This document shows positions 35,561 to 44,783 of a DNA stretch of 64,000 nucleotides, in pieces (positions within the stretch are counted from its first letter, which is position 1; the number at the start of each line of letters is the position of its first letter). A program made the position numbers and the translations under genes. The DNA is taken from positions 1 through 64,000 of the forward strand of contig NZ_JAUMKC010000011.1 in assembly GCF_030519355.1 (NCBI RefSeq), read 5' to 3'. The notes under the pieces are model-generated. The model ran no database searches. It was not told the DNA's origin and saw only the letters and a list, made by a program, of their open reading frames with translations. This DNA comes from Mucilaginibacter sp. L3T2-6 (GTDB lineage: Bacteria; Bacteroidota; Bacteroidia; Sphingobacteriales; Sphingobacteriaceae).

Positions 35561-36055
35561 TTAGTTCCGCATATTAATATACTGAAGAGGCTGGCCAAAA
35601 TCATTCTGGCGGCACAAGGCAATAACTGACTGTAAATCGTCTATTTTTTTAGCCTGAACGCGTACCTGGTCATCCATTATACTTGCTTGTACTTTAAGAC
35701 CGCTGTCTTTTATCTTCTTAACTATCTTTTTAGCAGCCTCCTGGCCAATGCCTTCTTTTATTTTTAAATCTTTGCGAATCATGTTCCCCGATACCGTCTG
35801 TACGGCGCCTTCCAAATCAAGTGCTTTCGGGTCCAGATGTTGTTTTACCATACGACTAATGATGGAGTCGCTAATGGCCTTCAGCCGCATATCGTTCTCG
35901 GTCACTATTGTTATTACGTTCGTTTTTTTGTCCAGGTCTACAGTGCTTTTGGAGTCATGGAAATCATAGCGGTTCAATATTTCCTTTTTTGCAGTGTTTA
36001 CTGCATTATCAAGCGTCTGGCCGTCAATCTTACTTACAATATCAAAACTTGGCAT
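35561..36055 (-). CDS. YajQ-family cyclic-di-GMP-binding protein
   Basis: The 164-residue protein begins MPSFDIVSKID and has two ferredoxin-like domains typical of YajQ, which binds nucleotides and, in Xanthomonas, cyclic di-GMP. The ATG at 36055 is preferred to the one at 36082: the family starts here, and the -7 box at 36080-36087 overlaps the upstream ATG, which therefore could not be in the transcript. The target in this organism is unknown. Confidence 0.93.
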   Translation of the reverse strand: MPSFDIVSKIDGQTLDNAVNTAKKEILNRYDFHDSKSTVDLDKKTNVITIVTENDMRLKAISDSIISRMVKQHLDPKALDLEGAVQTVSGNMIRKDLKIKEGIGQEAAKKIVKKIKDSGLKVQASIMDDQVRVQAKKIDDLQSVIALCRQNDFGQPLQYINMRN

Positions 36056-36079
36056 GTTTCCGGGTAAATTGGTGTAGTA

Positions 36080-36087
36080 CAAAGTTA
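36080..36087 (-). promoter_or_regulatory. -7 box of yajQ
   Basis: TAACTTTG on the minus strand, an exact TAnnTTTG match, predicts a start near 36074 and a leader of about 19 nt to the ATG at 36055. Confidence 0.55.
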
Positions 36088-36289
36088 GCGTTTTTGGTTA
36101 ATGCTTCATAGGGGGCGTTAAGGCGGAGAAAATAAATGGGTGTAATTAAATCGTCACAAGTCAGCAACGCGTTATAAACAATAAGGCAGCCAGTGTCGAG
36201 TAAATAATAAAAACACATTAATATACCACCGAGTTAATATTAAATTAACATTTAAATAGGCAGATTTGTAGCAGCCGCAGGCTTTATAT

Positions 36290-38338
36290 ATGGATCCGAA
36301 ACATGCACCCTTGATTAATCGTGAAATCAGCTGGCTTTACTTTAATGACCGTGTATTACAGGAGGCTGCTGATTCATCTGTTCCATTAATCGACAGGATT
36401 AAGTTTTTGGCGATATTTTCATCGAACCTTGATGAGTTTTATCGCGTAAGAGTTGCTACTATGAGCCGCCTGGCAAACCTGAATGAGAAAGCTAAGGAGG
36501 TGCTGGGCTATAATCCTAAAAAGATTTTAAACCAGATAAAGAACATTGTCGTCAGGCAGGAGCGTAAGTTCAATAATTTATATGAAAATATTATCGTAAA
36601 GCAGCTTGCTGAAGAAAAGATATTCATCCTGAATGATAAACAGCTTAACGTAAGCCGTGGCGAGTTCGTAAAACGATATTTTAGGGAGAGTCTGCTGGCG
36701 ACACTTGTGCCTATAATGCTGGATGAGGCATTGCCGCTCCCGGAATTACGCGATCGGGCCATCTACTTTTTTGTAAAGCTTACTAAAAATAAAAAATCAA
36801 GACTGGCGCTTATCGAGTTTCCGGACACCCTGCCGCGTTTTGTAGTTCTACCGGAGACGAATAATCTGAAATTTATCATTCTTCTCGACGATATCATCCG
36901 GTATAGCCTGGAAGATATCTTCTTTATTTTCGAGCATGATTCGGTAGAAGCATATTCCATACAGCTAACCCGCGATGCCGAACTGGATTTGGATAAAGAA
37001 GTAAGTGAGAAATTTATTGATGCCTTAGCAAAGAGCCTGCAAAAACGCAAAAAAGGCAAGCCGATGCGTTTGCTGTATGATTCGGAAATGCCGCTGGATA
37101 TGCTAAAGTACCTGGTTAACAAGATGGGTCTGCATGGCGAAAGCCTTATACCCGGCGCGCGTTACCATAATTTTAAGAATTTTATTTCATTCCCGAATGT
37201 TGGCCGGCCGGAGCTGGAATATGAACGCACTGTACCGCTGCCGGTAGATGGCCTTTCATTTGGTAAAAGCCTGATGGGAATGATTGCAAAAAAAGATTAT
37301 TTAATAAGTACGCCCTATCAATCGTACGATTATGTTATACACTTTTTACGCGAGGCTGCTATAGATCCGAAAGTTAAGGAAATCAGCATAGCGGTGTACC
37401 GTCTCGCCGAAAACTCCCGCATTATGCATGCGCTGATGAGCGCGGCTAAGAATGGCAAAAAAGTAACCTGCTTAGTGGAGTTAAGGGCGCGCTTTGACGA
37501 ACAGAATAATATTGCGTGGAGCCGCAGGCTGGAAGAGGAGGGGGTGAATGTGCTTTATGGTATTGATGGGTATAAAGTACACTCAAAAATCTGCCTTGTT
37601 ATGCGCATAGAGAAAGATAAGCCGGCCTACTACGGATGTTTGTCAACAGGCAACTTTAATGAGAAGACAGCCCGTTTATATGCCGACCATACCCTGCTTA
37701 CCGCAAATAAAAAGATAACAGGAGACCTGGTTAACGTGTTTAAGGCGCTGGCAAAAAATACTTTGCCTAAAGGGTTAAAGAATTTAATTGTTTCGCCTAT
37801 TGATGCACGTCCGGCTATTTATAAACTCATCGACAACGAAATAAAGAACGCAAAAGCCGGTAAGCAAGCCTACATGATCTTAAAAATGAATAGCCTTGCC
37901 GACGAACTGCTGATAAACAAGCTTTACCAGGCCAGCAATGCCGGTGTAAAGATCAAAATGATTATTCGTGGTATGTGTTGCCTGATTGCCGGGGTGAAAG
38001 GCTATAGCGAAAATATTGAGGTGCTCAGCATTGTTGATAAATACCTTGAACACGCCCGCGTGCATGTTTATTGTAACGGCGGAAATGAATTGGTTTACCT
38101 TACTTCAGCAGATTTTATGACGCGTAATATCGATACCCGGGTGGAGGTAGGCTTCCCTATTTATGACGAGGACTTGAAAAAAGAAATCCGGGATATTATT
38201 GATCTGCAGCTGGCAGATAATACCAAATCTCGTGAAATTAACGCCAATAACACTAATAAATACCATAAAACACGCTCGGAACTTCCGCACCGGGCACAAC
38301 TTGATATATACGATTATCTGAAACATAAAGTAAAATAA
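36290..38338 (+). CDS. ppk1: Polyphosphate kinase 1
   Basis: The 682-residue enzyme has the PPK1 order: N-terminal NREISWLYFNDRVLQEA, then a head domain and two phospholipase-D-like catalytic domains. His431 (YKVHSKICL) is the phospho-acceptor and His588 (EHARVHVYCNGG) the second conserved His. It makes polyphosphate from ATP, reversibly, at the membrane or in the cytoplasm. The exopolyphosphatase gene follows after 4 bp. Confidence 0.97.
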   Translation: MDPKHAPLINREISWLYFNDRVLQEAADSSVPLIDRIKFLAIFSSNLDEFYRVRVATMSRLANLNEKAKEVLGYNPKKILNQIKNIVVRQERKFNNLYENIIVKQLAEEKIFILNDKQLNVSRGEFVKRYFRESLLATLVPIMLDEALPLPELRDRAIYFFVKLTKNKKSRLALIEFPDTLPRFVVLPETNNLKFIILLDDIIRYSLEDIFFIFEHDSVEAYSIQLTRDAELDLDKEVSEKFIDALAKSLQKRKKGKPMRLLYDSEMPLDMLKYLVNKMGLHGESLIPGARYHNFKNFISFPNVGRPELEYERTVPLPVDGLSFGKSLMGMIAKKDYLISTPYQSYDYVIHFLREAAIDPKVKEISIAVYRLAENSRIMHALMSAAKNGKKVTCLVELRARFDEQNNIAWSRRLEEEGVNVLYGIDGYKVHSKICLVMRIEKDKPAYYGCLSTGNFNEKTARLYADHTLLTANKKITGDLVNVFKALAKNTLPKGLKNLIVSPIDARPAIYKLIDNEIKNAKAGKQAYMILKMNSLADELLINKLYQASNAGVKIKMIIRGMCCLIAGVKGYSENIEVLSIVDKYLEHARVHVYCNGGNELVYLTSADFMTRNIDTRVEVGFPIYDEDLKKEIRDIIDLQLADNTKSREINANNTNKYHKTRSELPHRAQLDIYDYLKHKVK

Positions 38339-38342
38339 AAAA

Positions 38343-39230
38343 TTGAGATACGCTGCTATAGATATAGGTTCAAACGCCGTAAGGCTCCTAATTGCTGATA
38401 TTATTGAGAACAATGGTTCAGTCTCGTTTAAAAAAAATACGCTGATAAGGGTTCCGTTGCGCCTGGGTGATGACGCCTTCCTCGACCATGAATTGTCTGA
38501 AAAGAAATCTGCTGACCTTATAAAAACCATGGAAGCATTCAGCAGATTAATGGATGTTTATAAAGTAGCGGATTATACAGCGCTTGCGACATCTGCCATG
38601 CGCGAAGCAAAAAACGGTGCAGAAATAGCAAAGCTAATAAAGACAAATGCCGGAATTGACGTCGAGATTATCCCCGGACAAAAAGAAGCAGGTATGATTT
38701 ATGCCAGCCACGCCGACCAAACCATTGATAAAAGCAAAAATTATTTGTACATAGATGTGGGCGGAGGTAGTACGGAGTTATCTTTTTTTTCAGCAGGGGA
38801 GGTGTGGGCTTCTAAATCGTTTAACATCGGGACGATTCGTATGCTGGACAATCAGGATGACGAAGAGACCTGGAGCGATATGAAAGATTTTATCCGCGAC
38901 AACACCAGGCAGTTTAAAGTTATTTCGGGCATAGGAACCGGCGGAAATATCAACAAATTGTACCGCTTATCCGAAGAAAAAGACAAAAATCCCTTAACCT
39001 TTGGTAAATTAAAGTCCCTTTATAGTTACCTGACTTCGTTTTCCCTTAAAGACAGGATAAATGTGCTCGGCCTGAACCAGGACCGCGCAGATGTGATAAT
39101 TCCAGCCTGCGAAATCTATATCGCCGTGATGAAGTGGGCCAATATCAAAAACATATACGTGCCCACTGTCGGATTGGTTGATGGAATTATTCAGACGCTT
39201 ATAGAAAAAAACTTTCCGAAAGCAGGTTAA
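38343..39230 (+). CDS. ppx: Exopolyphosphatase / guanosine pentaphosphatase (Ppx/GppA)
   Basis: The 295-residue protein has the ASKHA fold with YAAIDIGSNAVRLLI at the start and YIDVGGGSTELSFF (about 138-151). It covers only the two catalytic domains and lacks the C-terminal HD-like domains of E. coli Ppx (513 residues). It should degrade polyphosphate or pppGpp. The start codon is TTG at 38343, 4 bp after the ppk1 stop; homology begins at this codon. Synthesis and breakdown of polyphosphate are thus coupled in one operon. Confidence 0.93.
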   Translation: MRYAAIDIGSNAVRLLIADIIENNGSVSFKKNTLIRVPLRLGDDAFLDHELSEKKSADLIKTMEAFSRLMDVYKVADYTALATSAMREAKNGAEIAKLIKTNAGIDVEIIPGQKEAGMIYASHADQTIDKSKNYLYIDVGGGSTELSFFSAGEVWASKSFNIGTIRMLDNQDDEETWSDMKDFIRDNTRQFKVISGIGTGGNINKLYRLSEEKDKNPLTFGKLKSLYSYLTSFSLKDRINVLGLNQDRADVIIPACEIYIAVMKWANIKNIYVPTVGLVDGIIQTLIEKNFPKAG

Positions 39231-39271
39231 ATTTATTTTAAAAAATAATTAAAAATTAAAAAAATTGTTAT

Positions 39272-39352
39272 TACTTTTGTAGTGCCCTCTCAAAGGGCAT
39301 GTTTTTCATAGGTAGATGTAGGGTCGAGTACTTGTATTCGACCCTTTTTTTG
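39272..39352 (+). ncRNA. Candidate short RNA or leader attenuator before ubiX
   Basis: A -7 box TACTTTTG (39272-39279) is followed by GCCCT/AGGGC (about 39284-39298) and then by a strong terminator: GGGTCGA (39321-39327) paired with TCGACCC (39338-39344), then seven T. The predicted 65-70-nt RNA has no credible ORF. It is either a small RNA or an attenuator in the ubiX leader; the hairpin could also end the ppk1-ppx transcript. Confidence 0.45.
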
Positions 39353-39380
39353 CGCCTTATTTTACGCAGGGACGGGTTTT

Positions 39381-39947
39381 ATGCAAATAAAAAAGAAGAT
39401 AGTTATTGCCGTAACAGGAGCCAGCGGCTCCATTTATGCCAGTTTGCTGTTAAATAAGTTGCAGCGATTAAGCAACCAGATAGAGGAGGTCGCTGTCGTC
39501 ATGTCAGACAACGCAAAAGATGTATGGGAGTTTGAGCTGGGCAACGACGATTACAAAAAGCTGCCATTTAAGATTTACGCAAAAACCGACTTTATGGCCC
39601 CATTTGCTTCAGGGTCGGCAAAGTTTGACACGATGGTTATTGTTCCCTGCTCGATGGGGACGTTAGGCCGGATAGCCTCAGGCACATCTGATGACCTGGT
39701 TATCCGCGCAGCTGATGTGATTTTGAAGGAACGCCGTAAGTTAATCCTGGTCGCCAGAGATATGCCGTTTAATCTTATCCATATCCGCAATATGGAAACG
39801 GTAACAGAAGCGGGCGGGATTATTTGTCCGGCGATACCGTCGTACTACAGCAGGCCGAAAACTGTGGAAGAGTTAGCCATGACCGTGGTTGACCGCATAA
39901 TAGATCTTATCGGCCTTGAAAACCAGAGCTACCGCTGGGGCGGTTAA
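39381..39947 (+). CDS. ubiX: Flavin prenyltransferase UbiX
   Basis: The 188-residue flavoprotein has the family motifs ITGASGS-like AVTGASGSIYA near the N-terminus, VIVPCSMGTLGRIASGTSDDLVIRAADV in the middle, and ARDMPFNLIHIRNM. It attaches a dimethylallyl group to FMN to make the prenylated cofactor of UbiD decarboxylases. No ubiD gene is in this window. The terminator at 39321-39352 lies between it and ppx. Confidence 0.95.
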   Translation: MQIKKKIVIAVTGASGSIYASLLLNKLQRLSNQIEEVAVVMSDNAKDVWEFELGNDDYKKLPFKIYAKTDFMAPFASGSAKFDTMVIVPCSMGTLGRIASGTSDDLVIRAADVILKERRKLILVARDMPFNLIHIRNMETVTEAGGIICPAIPSYYSRPKTVEELAMTVVDRIIDLIGLENQSYRWGG

Positions 39948-40119
39948 TCATCCTTAAACGCAATCCTGACGCTTTTGATTACTTCATTCCCCTGGCAAAC
40001 TTAGTCTTAGCTGTTCAGGTACACAGGCGCCAGTATTTAAAATGTTGTTTTTGAGCCTGTTCGTGGCGGTGGTTGTATATTTCCCGGGAATAGAATGCCC
40101 GGATTAGCGTTAAAATCAG

Positions 40120-40127
40120 TATCTTTG
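40120..40127 (+). promoter_or_regulatory. -7 box of mtaB
   Basis: TATCTTTG matches TAnnTTTG exactly and lies 11 bp before the ATG at 40139, giving a leader of about 6 nt. The 191-bp gap also has a 21-codon hydrophobic frame (40042-40107) with no other support. Confidence 0.6.
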
Positions 40128-40138
40128 CGCGTTTTTAA

Positions 40139-41458
40139 ATGAATAAAAAAGTAGCATTTTATACCTTAGGCTGCAAGCTTAACTATTCGGAAACTTCATC
40201 TATTGGCCGGCTTTTTAACAACGCCGGTTTCTCTACGGTTGAGTTTACCGATACGCCTGACGTTTTTGTTATTAACACCTGTTCGGTTACCGATAATGCC
40301 GACAAAAAATGCAAAAAAGTAGTTAAGGAGGCATTGAAAATATCACCTGATGCCTATGTTACCATTGTAGGCTGTTATGCACAGCTTAAACCAAAAGAAA
40401 TTGCGGAGATACCCGGCGTAGACATGGTGTTAGGCGCTGCCGAAAAATTCCGGATAGTAGATTATATCACCGATCTTACCAAGCAACCCAAAGCAGTGGT
40501 TTATAACCAGCCAGTATCTGAAGCTAAGGATTTTATTGCGGGTTTTTCTATTGGCGACCGCACCCGTACTTTTTTAAAGGTACAGGACGGCTGCGACTAT
40601 TCATGTACTTTTTGTACCATTCCGTTAGCGCGTGGCAACAGCCGCAGCGATACCATTGAACATGTAATGGAGCAAGCCAATGAGATTGCCGCATCGGGCG
40701 TGAAGGAAATTGTGCTGACCGGCGTTAATCTCGGCGATTTCGGCATCCGGGATGGAAAACGCCAGGACAGGTTTTTCGACCTGGTTAAAGCACTGGATGA
40801 AGTTGAAGGTATCAGTCGCTTTCGTATTTCGTCAATTGAACCGAACTTGCTGAGCGACGAGATCATTGAATTTGTAGCGCAGTCCAAGCGATTTGTGCCT
40901 CATTTCCATATCCCGCTCCAGTCTGGCTCTGATAAAATACTGGGTTTGATGCGGCGCCGTTATAAGCGTGAGCTATATGCCAGCCGCGTGGCTAAAATAA
41001 AGCAATTAATGCCTGATTGTTGTATCGGCGTTGATGTGATCGTCGGTTTTCCGGGCGAGACGCGTGAGGATTTTATAGACACCTACAACTTTTTGAACGG
41101 CCTGGATATATCGTATCTCCATGTGTTCACTTATTCTGAGCGGGAAAATACGCCGGCGAGTGAAATGGGAGGGGTAGTACCCGGTTCAACAAGGGCCGAG
41201 CGGAGCAAAATGCTGCATATTTTATCCGACAAAAAGCGCCGCGCATTTTACGAAAGCCAACTGGGGAAAACCGGGAATGTATTGTTCGAAGGCGACGTAA
41301 AAGACGGCTTTATGCATGGGTTTACCACTAACTATGTAAAGGTGAAAACCCCATACGACCCCTTGCTGATCAATGAGCTGAAAACGGTGTACTTAACAAA
41401 AATATCACCTGATGGTGATGTGGAAATTACCGAGGCGAATGAAATATTAATTCATTAA
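40139..41458 (+). CDS. mtaB: tRNA t6A37 methylthiotransferase MtaB
   Basis: The 439-residue radical-SAM enzyme has an N-terminal methylthiotransferase domain with conserved Cys ([25 protein letters not shown]) and the radical-SAM cluster motif C152-x3-C156-x2-C159 ([10 protein letters not shown]). The C-terminal part is TRAM-like. It converts N6-threonylcarbamoyladenosine-37 of tRNA to the 2-methylthio form. It precedes lgt by 28 bp on the same strand. Confidence 0.95.
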   Translation: MNKKVAFYTLGCKLNYSETSSIGRLFNNAGFSTVEFTDTPDVFVINTCSVTDNADKKCKKVVKEALKISPDAYVTIVGCYAQLKPKEIAEIPGVDMVLGAAEKFRIVDYITDLTKQPKAVVYNQPVSEAKDFIAGFSIGDRTRTFLKVQDGCDYSCTFCTIPLARGNSRSDTIEHVMEQANEIAASGVKEIVLTGVNLGDFGIRDGKRQDRFFDLVKALDEVEGISRFRISSIEPNLLSDEIIEFVAQSKRFVPHFHIPLQSGSDKILGLMRRRYKRELYASRVAKIKQLMPDCCIGVDVIVGFPGETREDFIDTYNFLNGLDISYLHVFTYSERENTPASEMGGVVPGSTRAERSKMLHILSDKKRRAFYESQLGKTGNVLFEGDVKDGFMHGFTTNYVKVKTPYDPLLINELKTVYLTKISPDGDVEITEANEILIH

Positions 41459-41486
41459 ACCCTATCTTGGCTCAAAATTTAAACTA

Positions 41487-42656
41487 ATGTTTCCAAATTT
41501 ATACTACCTGCTTAAGTATCTTACCGGGCTCGAATTACCATTTCTTCAAATCATACAAACTTTTGGTTTCTTTGTAGCGATAGCTTTTATGGCGGCCTAT
41601 TGGGCTTTTGTAAAGGAGTTTGACCGTAAGGAGAAGCTGGGTTATATACATTCTTTTCGCAAAACCGTCACTATTGGCAAACCAATAACTAATGTCGAGT
41701 TAATCGGAAACGGTATCTTCGGTTTTATACTTGGCTACAAGCTGGTTGATGCTGCCCTGAACTTTAGCAAACTTGTAGAGGATACCCAAAGCTTTCTTTT
41801 ATCGGCGCGCGGAAATTGGCTGGGTGGTATCATTGGCGCTGTTTTGTTTGCATATTGGGCTTATTACGAAAACAAGAAACAACGGCTTCCGCATCCCAAA
41901 ACAGAGGAAGTTACGGTTCATCCTTCCGAATTGATGGGCAGTATATTGCTTTGGTCGGCTATTTGCGGCTTTGCAGGGGCGAAGATTTTTAATGCGCTTG
42001 AAAACTGGGGCCAGTTTATGCAGGACCCCGTTGGCATGCTTATCGGTTTTGAGGGCTTAACTTTTTACGGCGGCCTGATTTGCGGCGGCGCGGCTGTGCT
42101 TTATATTGCTCATAAACATGGTATTAAGCCGTTTACAATGCTGGATATTGGCGCGCCCGGTATGATGCTTGCTTATGGTGTCGGCCGTATCGGCTGCCAG
42201 ATGGCCGGAGATGGTGACTGGGGCATATTTAACCTTCATCCGAAGCCGCATTGGCTAAGCTGGTTACCTAACTGGATGTGGGGTTTTAAGTTTCCGCACA
42301 ATGTAAACAATGAAGGACAAATAATACCCGGATATGCAGGAAAATATAACCATGAGCTTCCGGCGCCGGTTTATCCCACGTCTTTTTACGAATGCGTAGT
42401 TTGTATACTGCTATTCCTGTTTTTATGGAGTATACGCGACAAGATAAAGGCGCCAGGTGTGATGTTTGGCATTTACATGATACTGGCCGGCGTTGAGCGG
42501 TTTTTTATAGAATTAATACGTGTAAATACTTTGTATCATGTGGCAGGCATTAGCTTTACCCAAGCCGAAATGATCTCTACATTTATGGTTATCGGCGGTA
42601 TCGCGTTGATTTTTGTGGCCCGGAATAGAAAACAGCCCGTTCTGAAGCATGCCTGA
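41487..42656 (+). CDS. lgt: Prolipoprotein diacylglyceryl transferase
   Basis: The 389-residue multispanning protein carries the Lgt signature region [16 protein letters not shown] and the conserved [14 protein letters not shown]. It transfers diacylglycerol from phosphatidylglycerol to the lipobox Cys of prolipoproteins, the first step of lipoprotein maturation, relevant here because at least eight genes in this window encode lipoproteins. It is longer than E. coli Lgt (291) by insertions near the start and near 265-290, as in other Bacteroidota. It overlaps the gtrA-like gene by 8 bp. Confidence 0.93.
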   Translation: MFPNLYYLLKYLTGLELPFLQIIQTFGFFVAIAFMAAYWAFVKEFDRKEKLGYIHSFRKTVTIGKPITNVELIGNGIFGFILGYKLVDAALNFSKLVEDTQSFLLSARGNWLGGIIGAVLFAYWAYYENKKQRLPHPKTEEVTVHPSELMGSILLWSAICGFAGAKIFNALENWGQFMQDPVGMLIGFEGLTFYGGLICGGAAVLYIAHKHGIKPFTMLDIGAPGMMLAYGVGRIGCQMAGDGDWGIFNLHPKPHWLSWLPNWMWGFKFPHNVNNEGQIIPGYAGKYNHELPAPVYPTSFYECVVCILLFLFLWSIRDKIKAPGVMFGIYMILAGVERFFIELIRVNTLYHVAGISFTQAEMISTFMVIGGIALIFVARNRKQPVLKHA

Positions 42657-43107
42657 GATAAAAACCGGTAATAATTTGCTCGATAACCAGATAATCAGGT
42701 TTGTGGTTTCCGCGGGATTCGGGTTTTTAGTCGATGTAACCGCATTCTACCTGTTCTATCATAACTTACTGGTACAAAAAACCTATAATTTATTTTCTTT
42801 CACGGTTCGTAATTCTTCATTATCACTGGCGTTATCATTTTTTATGGGCGTAGTGGTAAATTTTTTAATCACTAAATATTTTGTATTCGCCGAATCGCGG
42901 TTATCTCCATATAAGCAGTTTTTTAGGTTCGTATCAGTAGCTTTCATCGGTTTTTTTGCTAACCTGGCTATTTTAAAGGTGTTTATACAGGATTTACAGA
43001 TGTACCCGCCGGTTGCACGTCCGCTTGCGGCTTTGAGTTTGTTCTTTGCAAGCTACTTTATCCATAAAGCATTTTCGTTCAGCCTGTCGCTTCGTAGCCA
43101 GAAGTAA
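42649..43107 (+). CDS. GtrA-family small membrane protein
   Basis: The 152-residue protein has four predicted membrane helices and the GtrA pattern ([15 protein letters not shown] at the start, [15 protein letters not shown] in the middle). GtrA-like proteins are proposed to flip polyprenyl-linked sugars across the inner membrane for cell-surface glycosylation. It overlaps lgt by 8 bp, so the two are coexpressed; a link between lipoprotein lipidation and glycolipid transport is only contextual. Confidence 0.88.
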   Translation: MPEIKTGNNLLDNQIIRFVVSAGFGFLVDVTAFYLFYHNLLVQKTYNLFSFTVRNSSLSLALSFFMGVVVNFLITKYFVFAESRLSPYKQFFRFVSVAFIGFFANLAILKVFIQDLQMYPPVARPLAALSLFFASYFIHKAFSFSLSLRSQK

Positions 43108-43190
43108 GCGAAATGATGTGGTTTTTGTTGATTAAATCAGGCTGATTCAATTTGTGAAAGCTTATCTAATTCATGACATTCGTAACTGAT

Positions 43191-43982
43191 ATGGAACTTA
43201 ACGAAATAACTAACAAAGTAATTGAAATAGCAAAAGATGCGGGTAGTTTTATCAGGGAAGAACGCCGTGTTTTTTCCCATGATAAAATAGAAATTAAAGG
43301 CCTTAATGACCTCGTTTCCTATGTCGACAAAACTGCTGAGCAATTTATAGTAAAGGCGTTGACCAGTGTAGTGCCGGAAGCTGGCTTTATCACCGAGGAA
43401 AAAACCATTAATAAAACGGGGGAGACCTATAACTGGATCATTGACCCGCTGGATGGCACGACTAATTTTATTCATGGCTTGCCGGTCTATTCTGTTAGTA
43501 TCGCTTTGCAGCAAAATGACGAACTGGTGCTTGGAGTAGTATATGAAGTAAATATGGATGAGTGTTTTTATGCCTGGAAAGACTCGCCGGCTTATCTTAA
43601 TGGCGATATCATTAACACCAGCAGTTCACCATCAATAAGTAAAAGCCTCCTGGCGACCGGTTTCCCATACCACGATTTCAGCAAACAGCCAGCTTATATC
43701 AATTTGTTTACGGAGCTTATGAAGAGCTGTCATGGCCTTCGCAGGCTGGGTTCGGCTGCCGTTGACTTAGCTTACACGGCCTGCGGCAGGTTTGATGCAT
43801 TTTATGAGTATAATCTGAATCCCTGGGACGTTGCGGCCGGCATAGTGATAGTGCGGCAGGCAGGCGGACAAGTAGTTAACTTTAAAGGTGGGCATGAAGT
43901 GCTGAACACCCGCGAACTGCTTGCCACGAACGGAAAGATCACGCAGGAAATGCTGGGGACTATCCAAAACTATTTTAGATAG
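43191..43982 (+). CDS. Inositol-monophosphatase-family phosphatase
   Basis: The protein has the metal-binding signature IDPLDGTTNFIHG and the C-terminal NPWDVAAGIVIVRQAGG of the inositol monophosphatase/FBPase/CysQ superfamily. In bacteria these act on inositol phosphate, 3'-phosphoadenosine 5'-phosphate or fructose bisphosphate; the substrate cannot be chosen. The ATG at 43191 (263 residues) aligns with the family start; an ATG at 43173 would add six residues. Confidence 0.9.
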   Translation: MELNEITNKVIEIAKDAGSFIREERRVFSHDKIEIKGLNDLVSYVDKTAEQFIVKALTSVVPEAGFITEEKTINKTGETYNWIIDPLDGTTNFIHGLPVYSVSIALQQNDELVLGVVYEVNMDECFYAWKDSPAYLNGDIINTSSSPSISKSLLATGFPYHDFSKQPAYINLFTELMKSCHGLRRLGSAAVDLAYTACGRFDAFYEYNLNPWDVAAGIVIVRQAGGQVVNFKGGHEVLNTRELLATNGKITQEMLGTIQNYFR

Positions 43983-44060
43983 GAAAAATAAAAGCCGGAC
44001 CTAAATCCAGCTTTCACTATATCGGCGAAACCGTCTTGAGTGTGATGATCTCAAAAATAA

Positions 44061-44612
44061 TTACATCGCTTCCGATACAACCTCGGTTACTTCGGGTACC
44101 ATACGTTTTAACAGGTTCTCGATGCCTGCCTTTAAAGTAACCGTAGATGACGGGCAGCCGCTGCATGATCCGCGAAGCTCAACAGTTACGACCCCTTCAT
44201 CGAAAGACTTATAAGTAATAGCGCCGCCATCCTGCTCCACAGCCGGGCGAACATAATCATGTAATATCTGCTGTATTTTCACCTCGGTTTCAGAGCCTTC
44301 GAAATCCGTAGTTTCTGTGTGTTCTTCTTCTTTAACCTTTAGTTCGGCCTCAACCGCGCCTTTAACAAATTCCTTTAATATGGGCATAATGTCATCCCAG
44401 CTATCACCCTCAAACTTAGTAACAGTAACAAAGTTGCTGGCGAAGAAGACACCATTTACAAATGAGAATTTAAAAAGCTCTTTTGCAAAAGGCGAGTTTT
44501 CAGCACTTTCTTTTGTCGGGTAATCCACACTGCCATTAATGAGCAGTTTGTTCACAATGAACTTCATTGTGGCCGGGTTAGGAGTGGCTTCGGTATATAC
44601 GTTGATATTCAT
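44061..44612 (-). CDS. NifU-like iron-sulfur scaffold protein (Scaffold-N plus NifU C-terminal domain)
   Basis: The 183-residue protein has an N-terminal scaffold domain (about 1-85, starting INVYTEATPNPATMKF) and a C-terminal NifU domain (about 105-180) with the cluster-binding C-S-G-C motif in GSCSGCPSSTVTLK. Such proteins, like human NFU1 and bacterial NfuA, carry Fe-S clusters to client enzymes in the cytoplasm. It has its own promoter and stands 172 bp downstream of purB. Confidence 0.93.
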   Translation of the reverse strand: MNINVYTEATPNPATMKFIVNKLLINGSVDYPTKESAENSPFAKELFKFSFVNGVFFASNFVTVTKFEGDSWDDIMPILKEFVKGAVEAELKVKEEEHTETTDFEGSETEVKIQQILHDYVRPAVEQDGGAITYKSFDEGVVTVELRGSCSGCPSSTVTLKAGIENLLKRMVPEVTEVVSEAM

Positions 44613-44638
44613 CTTATTTTCAATTAGTCTTGATAAAA

Positions 44639-44670
44639 CAAATTTAAGCAGGTTTTTGATTTTAACACAA
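44639..44670 (-). promoter_or_regulatory. Promoter of the NifU-like gene
   Basis: On the minus strand TTG (44670-44668) and TAAATTTG (44646-44639) are 21 bp apart, close to the TTG-N19-TAnnTTTG consensus. The predicted leader is about 20 nt. Confidence 0.6.
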
Positions 44671-44737
44671 GCATAATATTGTTATGACCGGGAGGTGACG
44701 GTGAAACCTGATGCGCAGACAGAACGCTAAATATCAT

Positions 44738-44757
44738 AAAGCCCCGAAGTTTCGGAG
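44738..44757 (-). terminator. Probable terminator of purB
   Basis: On the minus strand CTCCGAA and TTCGGGG form a short stem followed by CTTTATGATATTT. The U-run is poor, so it is a weak candidate. Confidence 0.45.
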
Positions 44758-44783
44758 ATTTGGCAGACCGATTGGCATCTTAT

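Noticed and set aside
40042..40107. 21-codon hydrophobic frame (MLFLSLFVAV...) before mtaB
   Set aside because: A membrane-peptide look, but it is too short to judge and has no promoter; the mtaB promoter lies just after it.
43983..44060. Hairpin AAAGC...GCTTT after the inositol-monophosphatase-like gene
   Set aside because: The stem is short and interrupted and lacks a T-run; too weak to list as a terminator.
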